Source of the DNA: UBA4572 sp049965515
Lineage (GTDB): Bacteria; Nitrospirota; Leptospirillia; Leptospirillales; Leptospirillaceae
Assembly (NCBI GenBank): GCA_049965515.1
Contig: JBMFWG010000050.1
Location: 1-12,720, forward strand
Direction: 5' to 3'
Length of the DNA: 12,720 nt
Shown here: piece by piece, positions 1-6,045 of the stretch
Layout of the letters: each line of letters begins with the position of its first letter
Position numbering within the stretch: position 1 is the stretch's first letter
Notes under the pieces: model-generated
Told to the model about the DNA's origin: nothing
Databases searched by the model: none
Seen by the model: only the letters and a program-made list of their open reading frames with translations
Position numbers and translations under genes: made by a program

Positions 1-105
1 TTCATCGAGTGGGGGTCCATGCGTTGAGTCTATCTATCAGTAGGCAGAATGTCAAACTCAGGGGAGGTAATTCGGAAAAAGTGTCCTACAACCGGGTCGT
101 TGACA
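1..105. mobile_element. Probable terminus of an IS21-type insertion sequence (rest lies left of the window)
   Basis: Read on the minus strand from 105 leftwards, the DNA starts TGT, runs 16 bases, then gives GGACACTTTTTCCGAATT (86 to 69). At the other end of the window (12685 rightwards) an independent sequence starts TGT, runs 16 bases, then gives a near match, TGGCACTTTTCCGATTT. IS21-family elements begin with TG, end with CA and carry repeats of this general kind inside their ends. No istA/istB coding sequence is visible in these 105 bases, so the family call rests on terminal pattern recall alone. The boundary at 105 (CA end) is inferred. A short open frame across this segment shows no recognisable protein. 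Confidence 0.35.
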
Positions 106-436
106 GCATGACCGCTCTGGGGACCCTTTGGAAACAGGGTGTCGCTCAAGGGCGGATCTCCCGAGACTGTGCGTTCGGTCGTTTATCATGGCCTTGGATG
201 ATTCGTCCCTTTCGATCGAGAAAGGAAGTTCAATCCCCCGCCTCCCTTGACATTCACTTTCTTGCCCTCCTTCCGCGGTAAGGCCCCTTCTCGCCCTCAT
301 GAAAAGCGTATAAGAAAAAAAATCAAGAGCCTGAGCCAACTCCTCTTTCTGATAAAATAAAATTACTCTCCGGATCTTTGGAGAGTCTGGACAGGAAGGA
401 TTCGGGACAACCCTTACGCGAGAAAGGAGACCTGCC
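106..436. other. Non-coding stretch between IS end and small ORF
   Basis: No convincing gene is seen on either strand; the open frames here have no recognisable content. It contains a weak hairpin (123-127 ACCCT with 136-140 AGGGT), an isolated TTGACA at 247-252 with no fitting -10 box, an AT-rich patch (about 303-365) holding TATAAG at 309-314 and TAAAAT at 353-358, and a better hairpin at 365-386. The AT-rich patch is the most likely place for a promoter of the small gene at 437, but neither -10-like hexamer has a credible -35 box at the right distance, so no promoter is called. Confidence 0.5.
365..386 (-). terminator. Hairpin with T-rich tail on the minus strand; possible terminator
   Basis: ACTCTCC (365-371) pairs with GGAGAGT (380-386) around an 8-base loop, a perfect 7-bp stem. 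On the minus strand it is followed directly by AATTTTATTTTATC, which resembles a T-rich intrinsic terminator tail and could stop readthrough from the leftward permease block. On the plus strand it would lie in the leader of the small gene at 437, about 50 bases before its start, where it could be a leader structure instead. Confidence 0.3.
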
Positions 437-544
437 ATGGGACCCTCGGCTAACCCCATTGCCCTGACACTGGTTCTCGTCGCTTTTTTTGTCGGAACAG
501 GGTATCTGAGCTACCTCTTCGGCAAGACCGACGCTCACCGGTAA
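437..544 (+). CDS. Possible 35-residue single-span membrane peptide
   Basis: I do not recognise this peptide. It starts with ATG at 437, preceded by a good ribosome binding site (AAAGGAGA at 423-430, 6 bases before the start), and ends with TAA at 542-544. Residues 8-28 form one hydrophobic stretch (IALTLVLVAFFVGTGYLSYLF), followed by a short charged tail GKTDAHR, the usual look of a bitopic small membrane protein with the tail in the cytoplasm. Size and shape recall accessory peptides of membrane complexes such as KdpF, CydX or CcoQ-like subunits, but it matches none of them in sequence and no such complex is next to it. A hairpin follows at 570-596. Support is the ribosome site plus the clean helix; a chance open frame remains possible. 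Confidence 0.45.
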   Translation: MGPSANPIALTLVLVAFFVGTGYLSYLFGKTDAHR

Positions 545-569
545 AACCGTCCTCAGGGGCGGGTAAGAC

Positions 570-596
570 GGGAGAGACCGGTTGGTGGGCTCTCCC
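570..596. terminator. Hairpin between converging genes, possible bidirectional terminator
   Basis: GGGAGAG (570-576) pairs with CTCTCCC (590-596) around a 13-base loop. It lies 25 bases after the small plus-strand gene and 85 bases beyond the stop of the minus-strand permease. The plus-strand tail is CTGTTGTTTCC, moderately T-rich; the minus-strand tail GTCTTACC is weaker. The position between converging genes favours a terminator role. Confidence 0.4.
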
Positions 597-681
597 CTGT
601 TGTTTCCTCCCCCTCTTCTTCCCAAACACACTGATCCCTTTCGACCGACATTCTCTGGCTTCGCCCTTGTCCTCCCCCCCT

Positions 682-2301
682 TTATGGACCGGCCGGGGGA
701 CTCTCCCGCAGGCTCTCCATGACCCGGACGATTTCGGAGCCCGGAACGCTCGAGGCGAGAGCCGCCCGGAGAACCAGAAGACTCTCTGCGGCCACCAGCC
801 CCATGTCGACGAAAAACGGGATCGTCCCGTTGCCACCAAGCTCCCGGGGTCCAAGCCCCGAAAGACCCCACAAGACACCGAAGTAGGGAAGGACCCACCA
901 GCTGTGGGCCACCCCGAGCTCCCGGACAATCTCCCGGAAGGAGGGGCCCCGGCGGGAGAGGAGCCGACCCGCCAGGTAAAGGGCCACGAGAACCCCCAGG
1001 GCTCCAAGAGTCACGCTCAGCGTCCGGAAGCCCGCCCAGAAGACGATCCAGTTGGAAACGACAAAGGCGGCCGGGGCAAAAAAACCCGCCAGGGGCAGGC
1101 GAAAGGGTCGGGGGGTGTCCGGAAGGGCCCGACGAAGCTGGAGAAGGATTACAGGTCCCAGACAGTAGGAGAGAACAGTGACGGAGGAGATATAGGCCAC
1201 CAGGCGATGCCAGGAGGGAAAGGGAAAGAAGAAGAGGGAGCCCACGGCCCAGGAGAAAATCAGGCCCGCCCACGGGACTCCCCGGAAATTGACCTCTCCC
1301 AGAATCCGGGGAGCGCTTCCCGTTTCGGCCTGGGCCATGGCAATGCGCGAGGCCGACGTCAGATAGATGAAGGCCGTTCCGCCGGGGGAGATCAGGGCGT
1401 CGGCATAGAGGACCGCCCCCCACCACACCGCCCCGAGGCTCACAGCCAGGGCCGCAAAGGGGCCGGTCACCCCGGAGAAGGCCAGATGGTTCCACCCCCC
1501 CCGGGCAAGATCCCTGGGGTCGACGGAAAGAAGGAAGGCCGCCTGAAGGCCCAGATAGAGCAGGCCTCCCACCAGAACCGACCCGATCACCGCAAGGGGA
1601 AGGTTCCGTCCGGGGGTCCGGGTCTCTCCGGCCAGATCGACCGCCTGTCGAAAGCCGAAAAAGCTGAAGATGACGCCGGCGCTTCCCACCGCCGCGAACA
1701 TCCTTTCAAGACCGTCACCGACGGTTCCGGAGAGGTTCACCGAGAGGTTTTCGGGATGAAAGGAGAGGTGCAACAGGAGGAAGATCGTGGCAAAGGGGAT
1801 CAGGAGCTTCCACCAGGTGGCCGCGCTGTTGAGGAGGAGGACCAGGCGGATAACGAGGAAGTTGGAGGCAGTGACGGCCCCGAGAAGAAGAATGGCCGTC
1901 CAGAATCCCCTCCCGGTCAGAAGCCCCGAGGCGGGGTCAACAAAGCCAGGAAGATAGTTGTTGGCATAGGCCAGAATCGCCATGACCTCGACCGGAGGGA
2001 CCGAGACGTAGGAGAAGAAGAGGATCCATCCCCAGACTTTGCCCAGCAGAGGACCGTTGCCCACGTGGGAGAGGTGGACAATGGCCCCGCTGCGGGGAGC
2101 CATGGGACCGAGTTCGGCAAAGACTGTCCCCAGGAGAAGAATCGAGAGGGCGCCGATGGCCCAGGATCCCATCGAGAGAGGACCCGCCTCCCGGGCCGCA
2201 TTGAGGGGACCAAAGAGCCATCCCGACCCGATAATGGCGCCGAGGCTGGCATAGAGGAGACCCACCGGGCCCCCCTCCCGGCGAAGGGATCCGGAAGACA
2301 C
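682..2301 (-). CDS. APC-superfamily amino acid permease
   Basis: A 539-residue multi-span inner-membrane transporter of the amino acid-polyamine-organocation superfamily, expected to import amino acids or related compounds by proton symport. Helix 1 contains the glycine-rich substrate-binding break GAIIGSGWLFGP (about residues 21-32), and the loop after the sixth span has the typical FFGFRQAVDLAGETRTPGRN (about 214-233). About twelve hydrophobic spans can be picked out, and the length is near that of the aspartate:proton symporter YveA group, which I consider the closest kind; the substrate cannot be read from sequence. The start is GTG, 6 bases after the pstS stop; the ribosome site GGGAGGG overlaps the end of pstS, so the two genes are likely co-transcribed and possibly translationally coupled. 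It uses no TTA, CTA or TCA codon, which leaves a long open frame on the opposite strand. Confidence 0.93.
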   Translation of the reverse strand: MSSGSLRREGGPVGLLYASLGAIIGSGWLFGPLNAAREAGPLSMGSWAIGALSILLLGTVFAELGPMAPRSGAIVHLSHVGNGPLLGKVWGWILFFSYVSVPPVEVMAILAYANNYLPGFVDPASGLLTGRGFWTAILLLGAVTASNFLVIRLVLLLNSAATWWKLLIPFATIFLLLHLSFHPENLSVNLSGTVGDGLERMFAAVGSAGVIFSFFGFRQAVDLAGETRTPGRNLPLAVIGSVLVGGLLYLGLQAAFLLSVDPRDLARGGWNHLAFSGVTGPFAALAVSLGAVWWGAVLYADALISPGGTAFIYLTSASRIAMAQAETGSAPRILGEVNFRGVPWAGLIFSWAVGSLFFFPFPSWHRLVAYISSVTVLSYCLGPVILLQLRRALPDTPRPFRLPLAGFFAPAAFVVSNWIVFWAGFRTLSVTLGALGVLVALYLAGRLLSRRGPSFREIVRELGVAHSWWVLPYFGVLWGLSGLGPRELGGNGTIPFFVDMGLVAAESLLVLRAALASSVPGSEIVRVMESLRESPPAGP

Positions 2302-2307
2302 TCGAGG

Positions 2308-3387
2308 CTACCCTCCCGTCGTGGGCCGGAAGGCATTTCCCGGAAGAATCTCCCGAAGGAGCTGACGGAGCCGCTGCCGACCGGGAAGGCCCGGGAGGCT
2401 CGCAAATCCACTCTTTTCCACAAAGGAGGGCTCCTGCCCCCGGGTCAGGACGAAGAGAAGCAAGTTCCGAACCTCCTGCATCGTCTCCTCCGGAAGGTCG
2501 GGATTGACCGTCCAGAACTCCACCCCGACCACAGGATAGGCTCCGGAAATCTCTCCTCCCACAAGGGAACGGTCGAATCCTCCGGGAAAGGCCGGCCCTC
2601 GCCCCAGACCTCCGGCCGCCCGCTGCACCGACTCCCGTCCCGGAGCGACAAACTCCCCCCGGTCGTTTTTGAGCGAGGCGCGCACCAGCGGGGTTCCTTC
2701 AAGCCATCCCAACCCCAGATACCCCACGGCTCCCGGAGTCTTGAGAAGGGCCGCCCGAAGCGCCGCCGATCCGGGAACCCCCACCGATTCCCGGGGCCAG
2801 GAAGGACGGTCCTCGATGCCGAAAGCCTCTCGCCAGAGAACGGAGGTATGGGTCAGATAGGAGGTGAAAAGAAAGGTCGTGCCCGACGCGTCCGATCGGT
2901 GGATCGGGCGAACGGGCAGATGCGGGAGGGACAAAGCCGGATTCGCCGCAACAAGCCCCGGATCATCCCAGAACCGGATCTTTCCCGAAAAGAGGCGGGC
3001 CAGAAGGGGACCATCAAGACGCAGTGTCGCCGTTTTGGGCAAGGAGGGAAGATTGGCCGCAACCACCACCCCGGAGAGGGCCACGGGAATGGCAATGATC
3101 CCTCCCTCCTGACGCTTCTGCCGGGGGGTGAGGGGGATGTCGGAGGCTCCGATTGTCGCCCGACCGGCGGTCGCGCTCCGGATTCCGACGCCCGATCCCG
3201 TGGCCAGTACCTCGACCGGCCGGTCCGGATGCTCCCGGATATAAGCCTTTACCCAGCGCTCCTCCAGAGGCGTGAGCATGGAGGAACCCGAAAGAAGAAG
3301 CTCTTCGGCATGGGCAGGGGGCTGAAGGAGAAGACAGAAAACGAGACTTGCAAAAACAGGCCAGATCCTTCGGAAGTCAGGTCTCAT
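2308..3387 (-). CDS. pstS: Periplasmic phosphate-binding protein PstS (orphan)
   Basis: A 359-residue substrate-binding protein that normally delivers phosphate to the PstCAB ABC transporter. Residues 1-27 are a signal peptide (charged n-region, VFASLVFCLLL core, AHA before the likely cut at Glu28). Family motifs follow in order: SGSSMLTP (33-40), the GSGVGI segment (64-69), GASDIPLT (80-87) and RSDASGTTF (164-172), which supply the usual phosphate-contacting Ser, Asp, Arg, Ser and Thr side chains. Length is normal. The ATG start has a strong site AGGGAGG four bases upstream. No pstC, pstA, pstB or phoU is beside it; instead an amino acid permease follows by 6 bases and small genes precede it. 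It may serve a transporter encoded elsewhere, act in extracellular phosphate scavenging, or bind another oxyanion; in an acidic, metal-rich setting arsenate discrimination could matter, but that is speculation. Confidence 0.93.
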   Translation of the reverse strand: MRPDFRRIWPVFASLVFCLLLQPPAHAEELLLSGSSMLTPLEERWVKAYIREHPDRPVEVLATGSGVGIRSATAGRATIGASDIPLTPRQKRQEGGIIAIPVALSGVVVAANLPSLPKTATLRLDGPLLARLFSGKIRFWDDPGLVAANPALSLPHLPVRPIHRSDASGTTFLFTSYLTHTSVLWREAFGIEDRPSWPRESVGVPGSAALRAALLKTPGAVGYLGLGWLEGTPLVRASLKNDRGEFVAPGRESVQRAAGGLGRGPAFPGGFDRSLVGGEISGAYPVVGVEFWTVNPDLPEETMQEVRNLLLFVLTRGQEPSFVEKSGFASLPGLPGRQRLRQLLREILPGNAFRPTTGG

Positions 3388-3463
3388 CGGTCCTCCCTAA
3401 AAACGCCCGGCCCTCAGAAGGAGAGACGGAGGTCAAGACAGAAATGGGAAAAAGACAGCCCAG

Positions 3464-3697
3464 TCAGGATGTCTTCTTCGGAGGCCGAGGGTTTTCGGGT
3501 TCGATGGGGCGGGACCGGGGAGTCCCGAGACCCGACAGGAAGTATCCCGAATAAAAGAGGGCGACTCCGAAGAGGAAGATCTTCAAAAGAAACATCATCG
3601 TCATGCTCTTGACGAAAAACAGGACCACATCGATGAAGGTCACGATGATTCCGGCGAGCTGCAGGACCCGCCCGGCCGGATAGAGGAAGTCACGCAC
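3464..3697 (-). CDS. Small two-helix membrane protein, function unknown
   Basis: A 77-residue protein I do not recognise. Two hydrophobic spans are seen, about residues 12-32 (LQLAGIIVTFIDVVLFFVKSM) separated by few residues from about 34-54 (MMFLLKIFLFGVALFYSGYFL), then a proline- and charge-rich tail ending in PRPPKKTS. The GTG start lies inside the end of the preceding gene (8-base overlap) with ribosome site GGGAGG 7 bases before it, so translational coupling to the Met8-like gene is likely. A 76-base gap separates it from pstS. The overlap and clean topology make it a real gene; nothing in it indicates a function beyond the inner membrane. Confidence 0.72.
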   Translation of the reverse strand: MRDFLYPAGRVLQLAGIIVTFIDVVLFFVKSMTMMFLLKIFLFGVALFYSGYFLSGLGTPRSRPIEPENPRPPKKTS

Positions 3698-4148
3698 CGG
3701 AGAGCCTCCCGGAAAGGGTGGAGAGACAGAGGTCGGCGATCATTCTCGAACGGCGGGGATCCGGAGGCTGGCAGGCCACCGCCAGGGTCACCCCGTTCAA
3801 CTGCCTGACGGCGGGAACGGAAATCCGACGATGGGAGGTCCGGGTCGCCACATTGGTCGGGGCCCCCCCCCTCCTTCCGGCGATCCGGTCGTTCACCTCC
3901 GGATCGTCGGTGAGGGCAAAGACAAAGCCAAAACCGTGTTCATCCCCCTCGACATAGCGTCTTTGAAGCCAGTCGAGCCGCCCCTCCTCGGCCAGCCGGA
4001 CCAGGTCGGGAACGGCCACCGGACTGACAAGAACCACCCGGGCTCCGGATTCAAGAAGGCGGGGAATCCGCCGGGCTGCCACAGCCCCTCCTCCCACCAC
4101 CAAAACGGAGTCGCCCGCAAGATCGGCGACCAGGGGATAGGCGCTCAC
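3690..4148 (-). CDS. Short precorrin-2 dehydrogenase/ferrochelatase-like (Met8/CysG-N) protein lacking key residues
   Basis: A 152-residue protein with the Rossmann fold of the siroheme synthase N-terminal domain: nucleotide-binding GGGAVAARR (19-27), the ALTDDPEVND strand-turn (79-88) and PTNVAT (97-102). The family makes siroheme or other modified tetrapyrroles from precorrin-2. The start is GTG overlapping the bamD stop by four bases (GTGA); the open frame extends further upstream but only as a shadow of bamD. Two oddities: where E. coli CysG has NVVD with the catalytic Asp104, this reads NVAT, and the conserved SSGG segment containing Ser128 is replaced by ACQP (125-128). It also lacks most of the C-terminal helical part of typical ~200-residue homologues. 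The enzyme activity is therefore doubtful; it may be a redox or nucleotide-binding relative, or a partner of a second enzyme. No other tetrapyrrole gene is in the window. Confidence 0.8.
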   Translation of the reverse strand: MSAYPLVADLAGDSVLVVGGGAVAARRIPRLLESGARVVLVSPVAVPDLVRLAEEGRLDWLQRRYVEGDEHGFGFVFALTDDPEVNDRIAGRRGGAPTNVATRTSHRRISVPAVRQLNGVTLAVACQPPDPRRSRMIADLCLSTLSGRLSGA

Positions 4149-4957
4149 GAAATGAAGCCCCGCCGCTTCCAGTAGTCCAGGAGAATCTGGGCCTTTCTCG
4201 CATAGGAGCTTCCCGGGGACTGGGTCACGATCGTCCGCATCACCTCGGCCGCCTTCTCGCGCTTCTTTTCGTGAAAGAGGGCCTTGGCGTAATTGTACTG
4301 GGCCTGGGAGTAGATCTTGGAGTCGGGATATTTGAGGAGGATCGAGTGGAACCGGTAGGCGGCGGCCTTGTAAAACTTGGTCCGGTAGTAGAAGCTTCCC
4401 ACATAAAAATGAAGCTGGGCCTTGCGCTCCCGACAAAAGGCCACCTTTTTCTGGGCCTTCTCCACATAGGGAGAGTCGGGATACTCGTCGATCACCTTCT
4501 GAAAGTCAGCCAGAGCCTTCTCTGTCGGAGAAGGATCGCGGTCGATCCCTCCGATCTGGTAGAAATCGCACATCCCGATCCGGTACTGGGCGAAGGCGGC
4601 GAGCGGATGGGTGGGGTGAAGCTCGAGGAAGCGCTTGTATTCCCCCCGGGCCTCGATGAAATCCCCCTTGAAATAGAACCGGGAGGCTTCGTCGAGAAGG
4701 GCCGATGTCCCGAAGACCTTGGTCCGGAAGGAGTGGGTCGGCTCATCCTTGGGGAGAATGTTGGTAAAGGGATTGTATTTCTGGAAGGTGTCGCTCAGGG
4801 ACTGGCATCCGGTCAGCCCTCCGAGGCCCAGAAGAATGACCAGGGCCATCCCGGCCGATCCCCAGCCCCCTCCCCTCCTCCCGAAGGAGGGAGCCGGAAG
4901 GAACGATGTGGCCTCTCCCTTGACCTTCCCCGGTCTCCTGCCCAAAATGACATTCAT
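4145..4957 (-). CDS. bamD: Outer-membrane assembly lipoprotein BamD
   Basis: A lipoprotein of the BamD/ComL family, part of the BAM complex that folds beta-barrel proteins into the outer membrane. From the ATG at 4957 it has 270 residues: hydrophobic MALVILLGLGG (37-47), lipobox LTGC with lipidated Cys51, then TPR-type helices with family signatures such as SRFYFKGDFIEARGEYKRFL (72-91), YPDSPY, and a second YPDSK repeat. Residues 1-36 form an unusually long, charged leader before the hydrophobic core. The start is uncertain: an upstream GTG at 4987 has a better-placed ribosome site (GGGAGG, 6-base spacing) but would abut the divergent gene; the internal ATG at 4849 would leave no positive n-region. 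The gene heads the leftward block and overlaps the next gene by four bases. Confidence 0.9.
   Translation of the reverse strand: MNVILGRRPGKVKGEATSFLPAPSFGRRGGGWGSAGMALVILLGLGGLTGCQSLSDTFQKYNPFTNILPKDEPTHSFRTKVFGTSALLDEASRFYFKGDFIEARGEYKRFLELHPTHPLAAFAQYRIGMCDFYQIGGIDRDPSPTEKALADFQKVIDEYPDSPYVEKAQKKVAFCRERKAQLHFYVGSFYYRTKFYKAAAYRFHSILLKYPDSKIYSQAQYNYAKALFHEKKREKAAEVMRTIVTQSPGSSYARKAQILLDYWKRRGFIS
4873..4891. repeat. Perfect 7-bp inverted repeat inside the bamD leader region
   Basis: CCCTCCT (4873-4879) pairs with AGGAGGG (4885-4891) around CCCGA. It falls within the codons for the odd PAPSFGRRGGG part of the BamD leader. Such short GC-rich hairpins are typical of dispersed intergenic (REP-like) repeats, and a REP-like element read through in frame would explain the strange leader. 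Only one copy is visible in the window. Confidence 0.4.
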
Positions 4958-4989
4958 GACAAAGATTCCTTCCTTTCCGGAGATCACCT

Positions 4990-5997
4990 GTGACCTCCCT
5001 GCCTGATTCTGCCCTCGCGCGACCCGTCTTCCTCGTGGGCGCTGGTACCGCCGTGGGACGCCGGACGGTCACAAACGACGAACTCGCCCGGACGACCAAA
5101 ATTCCGGCGGCCTCCATCCTGGCCCTGACCGGAATCCGGAGTCGCTCCTATGCCCCCTTCGAGGAGACGGAAGACCTGGCCTTTCGGGCCACCCAACATC
5201 TCTTCTCCCGGCTTCCCCCCGACACGGGGTCCCCAGACATGATCCTGTTTGCCACCACGACCCCCTCTTCCCCCATTCCTGCCATGGCCATGCGCCTCCA
5301 CCGGAAGCTCTATCCCGCGGGAGGTGGGCCCCCGGCCATGGATATCGGGGGCTCCTGCGCCGCCTTCATGACCGGACTTGTCGCCGCCCGAAGCCTTGTG
5401 GGCTCCGGAGCCGTCGACAACCTCCTTCTGGTGAACGCCGAAAAAAAGACCGACCATCTCTGCCCGGTGCATGCCCCGGAGACGGCCCTCCTCTTCGGGG
5501 ACGGCGCCAGTGCGGCCTGGATCTGTGCGCGGCCCCCGGCCGGAAGAACCGTCCTCCGACTGACCCGACTCCGGATCGGTGCCGACGGAGGGGCGGCGGA
5601 TCTCGTGACCTACGGGTTCGACCCCGAAAGCGGACGGAAGATCCTGCATATGGAGGGAGGGGGGCTCTTCCGGAAAGCCGTCCGGACCCTCTCCCGGGAG
5701 ATCGGCCGGCTCATGGAGGAAGAGGGGCTCTCGCCGGAAGAGACCGGAGCCCTCGTCCTCCACCAGGCCAACCGGCGCATCGTTTCAGGAATTTCACAGC
5801 GGCTGGGCTTCCCGGAAGAGAAGGTTCCCCTCACCCTCTGCGACCATGGTAACACGTCTTCGGCCAGTCTGGGGATCACCCTGGGAGATTTTTTCGACGA
5901 AGGCGGGCGGCGCCTTCCCCGGGGTCCCCTTCTTCTGGGGGCCGCCGGAGGGGGCATCACCTGGGGAGTGGGCCGGCTCGACCCGGTGGAGACCTAG
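4990..5997 (+). CDS. KAS III-like beta-ketoacyl-ACP synthase (thiolase-fold condensing enzyme)
   Basis: A 335-residue thiolase-fold enzyme of the FabH type, which condenses an acyl-CoA with malonyl-ACP or makes a related acyl transfer. The Cys-His-Asn triad is complete: Cys123 in DIGGSCAAF, His258 in LHQANRR, Asn288 in DHGNTSSAS. The N-terminal GAGTAVGRRTVTNDELA and LTGIRSR segments and the GDGASAAWI strand (170-178) also fit. Length is normal for FabH. The GTG start has GGAG 7 bases upstream. It stands alone: no fab, acp or fatty-acid gene adjoins, the divergent bamD start is 32 bases or less away, and the converging ntrX ends 39 bases downstream. It could be the housekeeping initiator FabH or a specialised homologue making a ketone, olefin-type lipid or secondary product; the stand-alone context and divergent flanks (YAPFEETEDL) mildly favour the latter. 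Confidence 0.92.
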   Translation: MTSLPDSALARPVFLVGAGTAVGRRTVTNDELARTTKIPAASILALTGIRSRSYAPFEETEDLAFRATQHLFSRLPPDTGSPDMILFATTTPSSPIPAMAMRLHRKLYPAGGGPPAMDIGGSCAAFMTGLVAARSLVGSGAVDNLLLVNAEKKTDHLCPVHAPETALLFGDGASAAWICARPPAGRTVLRLTRLRIGADGGAADLVTYGFDPESGRKILHMEGGGLFRKAVRTLSREIGRLMEEEGLSPEETGALVLHQANRRIVSGISQRLGFPEEKVPLTLCDHGNTSSASLGITLGDFFDEGGRRLPRGPLLLGAAGGGITWGVGRLDPVET

Positions 5998-6026
5998 CGC
6001 CTTTTCTCGACATTCCGCCCGGGAAG

Positions 6027-6045
6027 CCTTCCCCCTTCAGGAAGG
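6027..6045. terminator. Weak hairpin between the converging KAS III-like and ntrX genes
   Basis: CCTTCC (6027-6032) pairs with GGAAGG (6040-6045) around a 7-base loop; it overlaps the ntrX stop codon (6037-6039). Neither strand has a proper T-run after it, so termination by this hairpin is only a guess from its place between converging genes. Confidence 0.22.

Noticed and set aside
247..252. TTGACA as a -35 promoter box
   Set aside because: No -10-like hexamer lies 16-18 bases downstream.
58..459. Minus-strand open frame of 133 codons across the left region
   Set aside because: No recognisable family, no good ribosome site, and it spans the probable IS end and the AT-rich hairpin.
667..3612. 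Plus-strand open frame of 981 codons opposite the permease, pstS and the two-helix gene
   Set aside because: It is codon-aligned with the permease and pstS, whose minus-strand proteins have clear family motifs; its product is charged low-complexity sequence. It stays open only because those genes avoid TTA, CTA and TCA.
4149..4436. 96-codon N-terminal extension of the Met8-like protein
   Set aside because: It is the shadow of the bamD TPR region; the GTG overlapping the bamD stop gives a protein starting right at the Rossmann fold.
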